Below, piece after piece: positions 46,897 through 60,300 of a stretch of DNA of 64,000 nucleotides (within the stretch, counting starts at the first letter, position 1; the number at the start of each line of letters is the position of its first letter). A program made the position numbers and the translations under genes. This DNA is from Ganoderma boninense (Eukaryota; Basidiomycota; Agaricomycetes; Polyporales; Polyporaceae). Below the pieces are notes generated by a model that was not told where the DNA came from, did no database searches, and saw only the letters and a list, made by a program, of their open reading frames with translations. The stretch is from NCBI GenBank assembly GCA_002900995.3, contig CM035304.1, positions 4,666,134 through 4,730,133 of the forward strand. The letters are read 5' to 3'.

Positions 46897-49800
46897 TCAT
46901 TGGCGTCTGCCAACGGCTTTTGCGTCTCGCCGATCCAATAGCAGGCCGATGAGGTCGCCCATCTGGCAGCGCATCATGTCGTTCTGCGCGAGCATCTCGA
47001 CCCGCTTCTGTTCAGACCGTCCTGCCTCCTCTGCCGCGCGTGCCATCTTCTCGTTCACAAGCTCTTTGCGCACTGCGCTCAGCTCGTCCTCGAGCGCGCG
47101 AATGTGCGCTCGGTGCTCTTCGAGCATCCGGTTTCGCGCGGCCTCGTTGAGCTCCAGCGCGCGTTCGCGCTCGGCCTGTGCCGCTTCCCGCTCGAGACGA
47201 ATCGCTTCGCGGATGTCCGCGGCGTGTTGAGAGCCAGCATCATGCATAGAGTCTGCATCGTGGGCCAGAGTGTTCTGAGGTCCTGTCGAGGGTTCAAACG
47301 TGCCCGGAACTCGAATGTTACCTTCGACAGATTCTCCGCAAGGAGTGCCACTGCAGCAGTCGAGGATTCGGAGCCTGTAGCCCCTAGCAGCAGGCAACGC
47401 CGCCAGGCGGTCCTCTAACTTTTTCCACATGGCGTCAAGACGCTGTTCTGCCTCAATATCGCGCTTGCGTTCGTTCTCAATGAAGACCCGCATCCGCTCT
47501 TCCTCATTTGCGCGGTAATTCTGCTCGCGCTTCACCTCGCCGTCCTGCAGATCGACAACTGTGCGGTCCAGCGCGCCGGACAGCTCCTCGAAGCGGTCCT
47601 GGAGCTCCTGCTCTGCATCTGCTGGCCCGACACCACTTGGGCCTGAGCGCGCAACAACGGCTGCGTGGGGAGGAAGCACGGCCGGAACGACAGCAGGAGG
47701 CACGTTATGCCAGGGGGGAGACCCGGCTGGAATGGGCAGAGGGTGAAGAGTCGATGAAGGCGAAATAGGAGGGGGAACACTTTCTGCATGAATAGTGGCA
47801 GGCGCTTTATGAAAGGCTGGCTCGGGAAGGTGGGGCTCTTCCTCAAGGGAACATTCATCATCCACGGGACATAATATTCGCCCTGGTGAACGGGGTCGAA
47901 TTCGTTCTGTTGGACGGAGTGAACGAAGTCCAATGCCCCGCTCCGACGGGCCAGGTTCGCTCGCAGAAGGTCCGGCGACAGCTGAACCCACATGATGTGG
48001 GAGTGTTGGTGTAAGATGTTCTGGGCCAGCCACGAGTACTTTGTGGAAATATTCAGCAGCAGAGGGCGCACAAGGTGGCACACGGTGAGGAAGCAGGAGA
48101 GAGTGTTCCCCCGCATCTCCTTCCGTGACAGCTGAAAGGGTGTAAATACGACAGATACAAATACTTATATTTGATGGAACACCTACGAGATTCTAAAGTG
48201 TGAGGGCGATGAGTCGGAGGCGGCGCTGTGAAACCTGTGGTTAGCATCACAATCATGGATTTGAAGTTGTATCCTTACTCATCGCATGCTCGTAGCTAGG
48301 TTCCGACGGAGGCGAGATATACACAGCGCCATCCTCAGGCTCGGGCTCACGCTCTTGATGAACAGCAGTCGTCGGTCTCCCGGCCGTGATTACCCTCCGG
48401 TCCGTGCGAGGATGGCTGGGATGTGATGTAGAAGGACGTCCATGGCGGTCATCATGCGTCGGCTGCGAGCGATATCCCTGTGGTGAACCGTAGGAATCGC
48501 GAGAGTCGCGGGAACGCGTTGGGCGATGATCCCCTCCCTGATACTCAGAACTTGAAGAACGAGGCCGGAGAGGCGGCGGCCACGACGAGGGATATCGATA
48601 TCGTCGTATTCAGGAGTTCGGGAACGGGGTCGTTGACGCATACCACTGGCATGACCAGTCCCCTCCCTGTGTTCAGGAGAATGGGGGCGAGAACGGGGTA
48701 GTAGATGGGGTTGGCGACCCTCTCTAGAGTCCCGCGAGTGTGGTCGATCACCTTCTCGAGAATCCGGGGAGCGCGGGCGGTACCGGTAATGACACGGATA
48801 CCCATAATATCCGGGAGAACGATAGCGAGGCTGATATCTGTCGTCGTAGTCTCTAGCACGTCGAGATGACCGAGAATGTGGTCGACTGCGCCATTCCTCC
48901 TCATATGGATCACGATCTGAACGGGGTGCACCACCGGACTCCCCATGCCGTGGTCCATACGTGGATCATACGGCGAGCAGGGTCGGTAAGGGTCATATGG
49001 CGAGAGAGGTCTATGACGAGCAAGAGGTGAATGACTCCTCGATGGAGACCGGGGTGTTACTATAATAACTGCCGGTTCCGCTGTCGCAAGAGGCATGCGG
49101 ACAGGGGATTGTGCACGAGATGGAGATGGCTGGACAAGAGTTGGGATTCCAATGGAGAGCGGCATGGTTAGTGGTGGTGGTATCGATTGCACCCGGACGG
49201 CAGCTGGTGGCGAAAACCCACACGACGGCAGGATTTCAACGGGAGGTGGAGGGGATGGAGAGCGCGATGAGGTCGCGTACGACAGGATGGCGTATGTTGT
49301 CCCGGAGATACACCGACGGGCACAATACGAGGAGCAAAAAAAGGGGGAGACTCTTGTGGGGGAGATGAGGAACGTGTACGATGGGATGAACCACGCGACC
49401 TCCCGGATGTGTGTGAAAAAGCGGTGTATGGCATCCTTGGTCCACCACCACCGCCAATTCTGCCCACGGAGGGCTGAACTGGGTACGGCTGGTCAACTCG
49501 AGCTGGGGAGCTAGATCGTGAAGAAGACGCCGATGAGGTACGATGACCTTGTCTAACTTGGAAAATATCCTCTGCTCCGTGCGATAGCACACCTGGAGCC
49601 CCGGAAGGTATTATGGTCGGGTCTAGCATCTCCAAGGGTGGAGGCGTTGTGACGGTACACAGGCGCTTAGACTGGACGAGGCATGGCGGACGAGAGGTCG
49701 CATCGGGCGCCGAAGGATCGGGCACCGAAGGAGGTGGCTGAATGACAATTGATGCAGACGATCTGCCCGAGGCAGTCGGGGCGCGCGGTATCCGAACGAT

Positions 49801-51120
49801 GCCAGGCTGTCGTTGCTCGTAACCCACAATTTCAGGAGTTGACGAGCGCGATGACGGAGTCTGCGGTCCAACATCATGATGGAGGGACAGAGGCTCCGTG
49901 ACTCCGCGGTCCGCGCTTGAAACAGAGCTTATTCGGAGTTCCGCTACGACGTCGTCCTTGAATATCGCCAACTTGCTCGTGATCTCAGCCTGGTTGGCCA
50001 ATATCCGTTCCAGCATGTTGTGAGTCGCAGCGTCTTTCGTGTGCTTATCTTCCCAGCGCGCTTGGTTGGCTGCCCAGCGCTCCTCCGCGAGTTCGTCCTT
50101 CCGCGCAATCTCGTCCTTATGCTCGGCGAATAATTTCATAGCATCGCGCAGTTGAGTGCGCACCATGTCATTCTGCTCAGGCACCACCAGCCCCCGGTTC
50201 CCGACCTCGGGTGGATCCACTTGTGACACGGCCGTCTTCGTAAGGCTCGGTGCCAGTGTGCGATCCATCGCCGATCCCAAGGGAAGTCTGCCCATGTTCA
50301 CAGACAGCTGTGGGGGATGGAGATATTGGAGGGAAGGAAATCCGGGACAGTTCCCACCAGGGGAACTCGAAGGAGAGGACGATGTTTTATCGGTGGAGAC
50401 AGCAGAAACTGTCGGTGCCACTCGGGTGGTCGATGGGTCCGGTGAAATGACGTCCCAAAGATGGTCTGAAGGTAAGTGAACAGCCCCAGGAGGTGCACCT
50501 GTAAAATACGCAATGAATATAGAAAACCTGCACGCAGAACATGAATGCTTGCCCTCTCGCCACAATTCCATGGCTTGAACGATCCAGTTCAGTAAGGGAA
50601 TAACCTTGTTATGAGTCCGCTCCAAATGTGCGGACATAGACTGGATTTCGGCACGCCGGTCGTGAACATCCCACTCCAGCCATTCGTTGAGGCCGCGCAA
50701 ATAACGGACGAGCTCGCTGGGCTGCTGTTCAACTTGACGCGGTGGGGTGGTATGGGTCTGGAGGTCTTGGCTGTCATCCTGTGCGACATTAGCCACCAAC
50801 TGCATGTCATTGATAGAGGGTCCTCACCCTCAAGAGATCGCGCATTTCATGGGACATGGACGACAACCAGTGGGCAACACGATTTTGGAGGGAAGAGGAG
50901 AGGAAAGGTTGAACGGGAAATCGCAGACTGAGTTCCAAGGTTGAATCAGACTGACTCGGCAGCGGTCGGAGCTGGAAGAGTGAACGCCGGCTCCGTAGTT
51001 AGGCCAAGTTTGGGCAAGCTTGTGCCCCACGATATCGACGGGGGAAATTCTTGAGCGCCGCGCTCCAGTTGAAGTTGAAGCTATTGTTGGTGTTGTTGAT
51101 GGTGGACGGGTTAGTTGCAT
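46897..51120 (-). CDS. Tandem family copy B: rearranged, C-terminally truncated paralogue
   Basis: Related to copies A and C but with a different module order. A short exon (MSHEMRDLLR) precedes the coil RYLRGLNEWLEWDVHDRRAEIQ. Directly after it lies a second coil (NDMVRTQLRDAMKL to HNMLERILANQAEITSK) that occurs only near the C-terminus of C. Then follow SSRSSSPARVDQPYP, SSHRTRSSSPP, RHRPLSPYDPYRP, RQRPRSRTPEYD, a Pro-rich exon (GSAVAGPSASEPGPSERG, PISPSSTLHPLPIPAG) and the coil ADIREAIRLEREAAQAERER to ALEDELSAVRKEL. The frame stops at 46897 shortly after NDMMRCQMGDL, so the conserved C-terminal block is lost. Several frame changes (for example between 48390-48641 and 48545-49192) leave expression uncertain. 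No known function. Confidence 0.55.
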
Positions 51121-51302
51121 AGGCTCGGGCCGCAGAGCCGACGAAAACTTAGCAAGTCCGGGATATTGCCAGAGCCATGTCCACTAACCGCGGTCTCCAC
51201 CGAACAGCGTGCAATTAGCAGGTATACAAGCTCCACACTCTCCATGTGTATTGCGTTTCTAGGTATCATGCTCACCATAATCCCGCCAGACAACCAACTT
51301 CA

Positions 51303-53795
51303 TCACCCCTTGACAACACCTATCGTGACCTCCGCCTCAGACTCGCCGCCTTCCCCTCCTCTCGTCCCAAAATGAAGCGCATGCACACACCGCTCCCACG
51401 CCCAACGGGTCAGCGTCATCACCTCTGCGTCCTCCAGGTCGTGTCTTACGTGCAGCTCCAGAGTTACGACCAGACTCTGCGCAGGGCCTTCCGCCTTCGC
51501 GCTCAGGCCGCCAGGCGCGTAGGGTTCCGCGTCCAAGGTTGCGAGGCTCGGTGTGAGCTGCCACATATGCGGCGCGGGAAGATGGAGTACTTGCGGATGC
51601 CGTTCGATCTCGCGCATCGCCCGGAGGAACGCCTCCATGCGCCCACCGGCGAGACCCCGTGCAGGCGAAGTCTGTAATAGGACGGCGCCGAGTTGGACAG
51701 CAGCGTTGTAGGCCAGATTAAATGTTACTATCGTCTCTACCCCGGCTAGGATCAGGTCGAAAGGCCGATGCTGCGACCTAGGGGAAGATTAGATGTGTGA
51801 GTGTTGCATCACGACGTTGAAGGAGACAGGGAGGACACACAAGGGGAAAGATGATGCGGCGAAAAGGATCGCACTTGCGAAGCCTATCGGCGCAAGCGCA
51901 TACGGGTTTGTGAGTAGGTTGTTGAGTGAGGGCGGGTATGTAAATGCAGACGCGGAATAACGGGACCGCGTTGGGAATAGAGATGATAACGAAGGGACGC
52001 GGTTGCCCGCCGCTACAGAGATCAGGTAAGCACAAGCAGCCTAGTCGAACAGTGTTCACGAGAAAAAACATACTGCTGACGAGTTTGGCATGGTTGTTGT
52101 AAAAGATAGCAGTGGACAGAAGCGAAATAAGTGTGATAAATAACAGGCGAATGGGGAACTCGATCCTGCTTTACGGTCAACAACTCTGTACTCATGTGCA
52201 ACATGAACAACCACGTACCCAAATACCGAAGACACCTCGTCACCGTGATGATGGTGGTGGCCTTCCCCAGACGAGAGCAGCAAATGCTCGACCGTCTCTT
52301 TGCACACGTACACGGACGTGAAGATCAGGTATACTGACTGCGCGAACATCATGACGGTCTCCACCCGCGCGTTCCTACATCCGTCCAAACGCTCAACGCA
52401 CAAAGACAGCAGAGAGCAAACTACCACGCACCCGTACGGTCTCCTCGTCTCCGCCCGCAGGTCTAAATGCGCGAGATAGTTCGGCAATACGTGCCCGAGA
52501 GCGACGCCAAACGCGTCGAAGACGACCCAGTATCCCAATCCCGTGCACGCCAACGACCCCACTTGCTGCCCGGTTATCCATAACCACGCACCCACAACAA
52601 ACTGCCACAACCCAACGCCAACCGTGACGGGCGAGATCTCTGGGGGTGCGCGAATCCTCCCTATGGGGCTCTTCGCTCGCCTCCCAGACCTGACCTGCGA
52701 TGCGTGTCCGTTTTCTGTTACGGATACGGCGGCAGCGGCATCGTCGAGCGAGTGCACCGACTGCTGGCTCGGGAACGGCGAGATGGGCGCCCACGGACTG
52801 AGTGGCACCGGCGTCGGCTGTGTGTGCAGCTCCTCGGACTGAGTCTGCGCTCCGGGTTCAAGAAACGAGAAGAAGCTGTGCGATAGCGAATGCCGATGGT
52901 GGTGCCCGCGTCGTGACGGGCCCGCCGACGCAGGCTGTGGTGGACCGGGAGAGATGGGGTGTGACGATTGACCCGCCGACGCGGAAGCGGGTGGACGACC
53001 ACCGAACCTGAAACCTTCGCGGATTGTGCGCTGGCCCACGCCTGGAGACGCCAGAGGGATGGGCACTCCGTCCTCCGAGGGGGGTGGGACGCTGAAGTCG
53101 AGCTCCTGCGTGCCGTCTTCGGCGATGCTTGTTGCAGGGAGTGAACCGGGACGCGGAAAGAAGATAGATAGGTTGCGCGAGTGGATACGCGAGTGTCTTC
53201 GCGATGGGGTACCTTTGAGCGTTGCGCCATTCTCGACTGGGATGGTGGGGGTATGGAGATCCGGAGCGGTTGAGGAAGACGAGATTTTAGATGACGCGGG
53301 CATGGCGAGCTGCTGAGGGGGAAAGGATGACGAGAGCGGGGAGGGAGTGATTGGAGAGAACGGACCGGATATTGAGCGGGTGCGTGAGTGCGCTTGCGAG
53401 TGGGGGGACGGGAGGGAGAGGGATTGGCGCATAGCAGGAGGTTGATGCCGACCATTCGCGTGCCCATAGGATATACCGTTCAGAGGCGGGGGCCGGGGCT
53501 GCATGTTGAAAGCGGTGCGGAAAGGGCCAGCGGATGACGGCGGTCCAGGGAATGACTGGGAGACAGCGATAGTGGGTGTGGACGTGACTCGGGGGCGCGA
53601 GACTGGGGGAGCGAGACTGCTCCTCTCAACCAGGGGAACGAAGTCTGGGTTGCTTCCGTGTAATGCCGTCGTCGTGATGGGAGATTGGGGGGTAGAGGGA
53701 GCGGGGAAAACGAACCCGTTGTCCTCGTCCTCGTCCTTGCTCGACTTCCTTCGATGCATGGTGCCATTCGAAGATATAATTTTTGACATCGTCAT
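51303..53795 (-). CDS. Zrg17/ZnT6-like cation diffusion facilitator (zinc transport)
   Basis: Cation efflux family membrane protein, by homology the partner subunit that brings zinc into the ER/secretory pathway. The ATG at 53795 begins MTMSKIISSNGTMHRRKSSK. About 350 residues of Ser/Pro-rich cytosolic N-terminus follow, with the basic HSRIHSRNLSIFFPRPGSL. The membrane part reads VTVGVGLWQFVVGAWLWITG, SLACTGLGYWVVFDAFGVAL, ETVMMFAQSVYLIFTSVYVC, a His-rich loop GEGHHHHHGDE, later NPYALAPIGFASAILFAAS and PFDLILAGVETIVTFNLAYNA. The cytosolic C-terminal domain has RMEAFLRAMREIERHPQVLH and LVVTLELHVRHDLED. The usual HxxxD zinc site of the second membrane helix is not seen (GYWVVFDAFG instead), which fits the non-catalytic Zrg17/ZnT6 type. 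The gene sits between copies B and C of the coiled-coil family. Confidence 0.77.
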
Positions 53796-54375
53796 GGTCG
53801 AAGTGTAAGCCACGGTCGCTCACTGCTGCGTCTGAGACAGGCCGGGGAGAGATGGAACTTGTAGCTTGGGACCGGCGGTCATGAGGGCGGCAAGTGTGGG
53901 CATCAGGCGGGACGACGCACCTGCAGGCAGTCAGTGTTCCTAAGGGAGCTATGTGTCCCGCGTCGGCGTTGGGAGCGGCGAGTAAGAGCACGAAGCAAGG
54001 GAGATGAGGGAGGCAGTCCAAGTTGACGGTCAACACCAACGAGCCCAGACCCAGGACGGCGTGACCAGGACGGTCCCTTGTCGCGTCGGCGATCAGAGCG
54101 CCTCGTATACCGCAATTGGGCCCGCTCATCCGTGCCACCAGCAACGGAGCCTATCCCTCCCTCAAATCCACACATCAGCCAGTGCGTTCAAGGTGGGTTG
54201 TTATTATCGAGAATGTCAGTGGTACATGCGTGAAAGCGAAGGACTCGGAGTAACATGTCATAAGTAAGAGACAGGAGCAAGAAGCCAAACGTGGCGTCGT
54301 GATGTAATGTAACAGGGGCATGCTAGGTCGTAACGTATCATATATGATACAATCTGTGAGGTCCAGTAAAGCCCA
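53796..54375. other. Intergenic, zinc transporter promoter
   Basis: 5' flank of the zinc transporter and 3' flank of copy C. No exon supported. Confidence 0.5.
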
Positions 54376-57300
54376 TCACCGAACAATAGAGTCGCGAGGA
54401 GAACGGGGGCCAAACAGCCCCGGGCTGCCCTGTGGTGGCCCGAGGAGATGTTCGACCGGTTGGATGGGAGGGGATGGCTGGAATGCAGGGTTCGCTGGAG
54501 GACATGATTAGAACCTTGAGAACTACTCAGAAGCGAATTTGACAGAACTTACGTTGCCACGTCGCCCAAGATTGTGTCGCAGGAGGGACCGGTTCTGGCG
54601 GAGGTGGCGCAGGGGCAGCCTGTGTCCTCCTCGAACGCCTCGAGCCTCTAGTGGGGATCGTGCGCCACGCGCTTGGTGCATGCTGGGGAACCTCTGGTTC
54701 GGGTTCAGGCACAGGCTCAGGCGGAGGAGCAGCTTCCGCAGGCACACAAGTCATGTTCGGTTTCCTGAGGTCGTGCTTGTTAAAAATACCACCTTCCCGA
54801 CATTGCAGAAAAGTATTTACCATGCAGGATCAAATTGTCCCTCAGGCCCGTACTTGGCCTTGAAGGTGAGGAGCTCCCAATATGGCTACCCAATATAGTC
54901 AGCAACGAATCGCAAGACAAGAAATAGAGCACTGACAATTCCAGGTTTCGCTTGTCCTCACGCAGCTTGCCGACTTCGCTGAGAAGCATCCGGACCTCAG
55001 TGGCCAACGACCGACTGAACTCGTCCAGATAGCCCTGGACATTGTACGGAACTTGCTCGTTCGCAGTAGCTTTGACGGCTTCGATGGTCTCGACCTTTCG
55101 CTGCTCACAGTCGGCGCGCCATGCTGATTGAAGTTGAAGGCAGTTAGACCATCATCCAGACCCGACAACATGGCACAACGCACCCTCAGCCATCTCGCGA
55201 ATGGTCCCCTCATATGCAATCCGTTGCTGCTCGATCGCGTCAAGCGCCTGGCGTTGGTCTGTCATAATTCCGTCAGTATAGCACACAAGAGAAATCGGCA
55301 TACACGAACTGTTTCGCATTTCCTCCATAAGCTCATCCTTAGATGCAGCAGTCGCATTCATCATGTCGGTCTGGTTCGCCAAGATCTGCTCCAACATGTT
55401 GCGGGTCGCGGCATCTTGAGCGTCCTTCTCCTCCCAGCGCACCTGCTTCGTCTCCCAGCGTTCGTCTGCGAGTTCCCGTTTCCGCGCGATCTCGTCCCGT
55501 TGTTCGGTGACTAGATTCGTCAGGTCACCCAGCTGGTTGCGCATCATGTCGTTCTGCTCAAGCATCTCCGCCCGCTCTCGCTCGTGCCGTTCCGCCTCCT
55601 CCGTCGCCCGTGCCATCTTGTCGTCCTCCAGCTCCTTGCGAACTGCACTCAACTCGTTCTCGAGTGCACGGATATGCGCTGAATACTCATCGTGCATCCG
55701 ATTTCGCTCCGCTTGATCGAGCTCTTGTGCGCGTTCGCGTTCAGCTTGGGCCGCCTCGCGCTCGAGGCGAATGACCTCGCGAATATCCTCTGCATGTCGC
55801 GAGGCAGCCTCGCGCATTGATTCGACGATAGAGGCGGCATCGTCAGCCTGGGGGCCAGCTGGGGCCAGAGTGCTTGGCGGTGGTGAGGGCTCAGGAGTAG
55901 GCACATCGCCTTCAAAGGAACCTCCACCTGGGGGTGTTGGAGAGCCCGCAGGACCCGCAGGCATGGCGGGTGGCAACGCAGATAGACGGTCCTCCAGCTC
56001 CTTCCACACCGCCTCCCGGCGTTGCTCTGCCTCAATGTCACGTCTACGCTCGTTCTCGATGAAGATCCGCTCCCGCTCCTCCTCGTTGGCACGGTAATTC
56101 TGCTCGCGCTTTTCTTCGCCATCCTGTAGATCGACAATCGTGCGATCCAACGCACCAGCAAGCTCGTCGAAGCGGTTTTGGCGCTCCTGCTCTGCATCTG
56201 CTAGTCCGACATCACTTGGGCCTGAGTGCGCCACAACGACTGCATGAGGAGGAGGCACGGCCTCAACGACAGCGGGTGGCACGGCATGGACGGCATGTGG
56301 ATGAGCCCCGGAAGGGATGGGCAAATGAGTCCCGGCAGGGATGGGCAGAGGGTGAAGAGCCGATGAAGGTGAAATAGGAGGAGGAGCACCTTCTGGATAA
56401 GTAATGGCAGGCGATTCATGCGATTCATGAAGGGCTGGCTCGGGAAGGTGAGGCTCTTCCTCCAAAGTACGTTCATCATCCTCAGGAAATACTAATCGGC
56501 TTGGTGAACGAGGTCGTGTGTGTTCTGTTGGACGAGGTGAACGAAGTCCCACACCCCGCTCCGACGGGCCAGGTTCCCTCGCGGAAGGTCCGGCGACAGC
56601 TGAACCCGCATGGGATGGGAGTGTTGGTATAAGATATTCTGGACCAGCCATGAGTGTTTTGTGGAAGTCGTCAGCAGCGGAGGGCGCACGAGATGATACG
56701 TGGTGAGGAACCGGGAGAGTGCGTTCCCCCGCATCTCCTTCCGTGACATCTGAAAGGACGTAAATACGAGAGATACAAATACTGGATCGGAATCTTACCG
56801 GTAGGCGAGGCGGGAATGTGATGTACGGAAGGGTCTAATAATTTTTCAACACAGGTTGCAGAAAAATGGAAGGAACACCTACGAGATTCTAAAATATGAG
56901 GGCGATGAGGAGGCGACGCTGTGAAACATGTGGTTAGCATCGCACTTCATGGGTTTGACGTTGTATCCTTACTGGTTGTATGCTCATAGCCTGGTTCCGA
57001 CGGAGGCGAGATATACAGAGCACCATGCTCAGGCTCATGCTCATGCTCTGGGAGAGGAATAGCAGTCGTCGGTCTCCCGGTCGTGATGACCGTCGGCTCC
57101 GTACGAGGATGGCTGGGGCGTGATGTGGAAGGACGTCCATGGCGGTCATCATGCGTAGGTTGCGGGCGATATCCCTCTGGTGAACCGTAGGAATCGCGAG
57201 AGTCGCGGGAACGCGCTGGGCGATGGCCCCCTCCCTGATACTCAGAAGGGCGAGGTCGGCGAGGCCGGCCATGATGACCTCCCTCGTCGTATTCTGGAGT

Positions 57301-60300
57301 TCGCGAACGGGGTCGATGTCGCGTATCATGACCACTCCTCCCTGTATTCAGGAGAATGGGGACGAGAATGGGGTCGCTGGAGTCGGCGACCCCTAGAGTC
57401 CCGCGAGTGCGGGCGGCCATGATATGGATACCCATAATATCCGGGAGAATGATAGCGAGGCCGATACCTGTCGTCGTAGTATCTATCACGTCGAGGTGAC
57501 CGAGAACGTGGACGATTGAGCCATTCCTCCTCATATGGATCACGACCTGATCGCGGTGCACCATAGTACTCCCCATGCCGTGGTCCGTAACGTGGATCAT
57601 ACGGCGAGCGGGGTCGGTAAGGGTCATACGGCGCGCGAGGTCGGTGAGGGTCATACGGTGATCGGGGTCGGTGGGGGTCATATGGTGAGCGAGGTCGATG
57701 CGGATCACGAGGAGATTGAGGCCTCGATGGAGACCGGGGTGTTACTATCACTGTCGGTCCTGCTGTGGGAAGAGCCGTGTGGACAGGGGAGGGTGAACGA
57801 GACGGAGACGGCTGGATTACTGTGATGGTCTCCGGATGTGGAGGCAGACCTTCCCTGCGGTCGCTGCTCGGGACAACGGTCGGAATCACAATTGGGGCTA
57901 GCGTGCCAGGCACCGCTTGTGGTGTCGGTTGCATTGGGGGCGGACTTGTATGTGATGGCCGGATCTCAATTGCGGGTGGGGACACTGAGCGCGATGAGGT
58001 GCGCGTACGGTGAGATGAAGGACGTGTGCGGCGCGACGATTGCCGGGTAGGAGCGTGTGACCCAGGTTGCTCAATGATATTCACGGTGGGCGGGATCATG
58101 AGCGGTTGGTCAACTCGAGTCGGGGAAGTGGAACGAGAGGAAGGTGCCGATGCGATATGATACACATGGGGAATAGCACCCTCCACTACCGGTATACCCG
58201 TACCTGGGATTGGCATCGGCATGCCTGGTGGCATGGGTGGCGGAGGGTACACTCCGGGCACCATTGGCATACCATAAGGCACGCCTGGTTGAGAGGGGTG
58301 GATAATGATTGGTGGGTAAGGAGAGGTCGTTCCTGGTGCAGAAGGACCTGGGCTGGCAGGTCTTGGAGACGCAGACGGCGGCACTTGGGACTGAACTTGA
58401 GGCTGCTCAACTATAACCGTGGTATGCTGTGCAGGTTCTGCAGGGTGAGACGGTGGGGGAATTTGCGTCGGCGGCGGGCTCGCGGGCTGCGACCCAATCC
58501 TAGGCACGTCCGCCGGGACGTGTTCAGGTGGTAAGGCATGGCCTGTGGGCGACGGAGTGGGCTGCGGGTGATAGTCATCATCTGGACCGTGGTCACCAGA
58601 ACTGGCAGAGCTTGACGACGATGACGACGGTGGACTCCTATCAGGCAGCGTAATGTGGGTGGGGGCAGCTTCAGGAGGAGGAATTACTGTGATAGGTTGT
58701 GGTGGTTGGATGGCAGCAGGATACCCCAAGGATTCCTGGGGAGGCGGAATAATCCTGATGTCCGTTGCCGAAACAGGGCTACTTCCATCGGCGGAAGACA
58801 ACGTGGGTGACAGGCGCGGTGGAATGACATCAGAACTGTCACTCGGAGATGGCGGTCGTGGAACATGCGGGGTCGGGAAGGCTGGTCCAGGACGACCAGG
58901 GTAAGTACCCGGCGGAATTACCGGCACATCATATATAGGACCGTGAAAGCGTGGAGGAATGACAGGAGACTCTGGAGTAGGCGTTCGGTCCTCCGGAAAC
59001 AATCGCACACGCTCAGGTTGGGGGAATGGTTGGGGGAACTGGGGATATCCAACAGGACGGGGTCCACCAGGAGGGATGACTGCTGGAGGAATAACAATAG
59101 CTCCTGGAGGTGGCGCCCCCACTGTAGGCGCCCCCGGAATAGTAACGCCTGGTGGAGGCACTACGCCAGCAGGCATGCCTGCTCGATCCGAACATCAGCA
59201 TAATATCGTGCATCGAGTGGAAAAACTTACCCTCTCGTCGCCCCGCCACGGCTTGGGCAATCTGGTTCAGCAGTGGAATAACCTCGTCTCGAGTCTGCTC
59301 CAGACGCGCCGACACACTCTGAATCTCAGCATGTCGATCGTGTACATCCCGTTCCAACCACTGATTGAGATTGCGCAAATAGACAATCATCTCGCTTTGC
59401 TGGTCCATACCAGCAACTTGTCCTTGGCGATTGTCCTGGGAAACGTCAACAGCCAGTCGTTCTACACCACAATGAATGTGCTTACCCGCAGGAGGTCCAG
59501 GATATCATTGAACGTGGACGGAAGGTGTACAACAGTCTGCAGATCCCAATGAGCGAGTGATATGACGTGTAGGCCGTTCTGATACTCACAGGACCGGGGG
59601 CAATTGGTATGAACTGGGGTGGCTGAGGTGGGAAGGTCTGTCCGGGCGGTGGCACAGGAACTTGAGGCGCATGAGCTCCCTCTGCGGGCGCAGGCTGATA
59701 CCAGCTTTCCCCAGGCTCACCTTCTCCCGTCGCACCGGTGGGCGCCGACACGGGACGTGGAGGCTCAGTCTGGAAGAGGAGCGAAGCTTGCGTCAGTGAA
59801 GAAATCGCTGGCAAAAGGTAGAATCGTACTCTGTCGATCCATGGAGGTCTGCCATCTCTCTCGCGAATGCGACGAACTTGTTCATCGTAGTCGATGTCGC
59901 GGCCGTCATCACGCCTAGAAGGACCAGACGGCGGAGCCGTAGCAGGATCTGGTATCGCGATAGGAACTTCTGGTTGACTCTCAGTCTCCGACTGCGGAAC
60001 ACGAACAGGAGGGCCTGTCCTCCTGGTCCCCCGTAGCACTGGACGAGGCGGAGCTCTGGGAGGACGAGAAGATTCGACCGATGGAGGTGGGCGGGTGACC
60101 GGGAACGTGCCTGGGCGTGGCGGCAAGTCCACCTCGAAGATGGGGCTCGAACTACGAGGACGAGCCCTTGGACCCGGCCTGTAGATGAGCGGAATGAGCG
60201 GCGGGGGTGCCTGAACTGGCTGTGCCGACGGGGCTGCGCCAGACGTCATAATTTCCATCAACTGTTCATCGAACGATGCTCCTGGCTGACGAGGTATAGG

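Noticed and set aside
57590..57720. CRISPR-like regular repeat spacing
   Set aside because: Units are contiguous, degenerate and in coding frame, with no unique spacers; it is a coding minisatellite in a eukaryotic gene.
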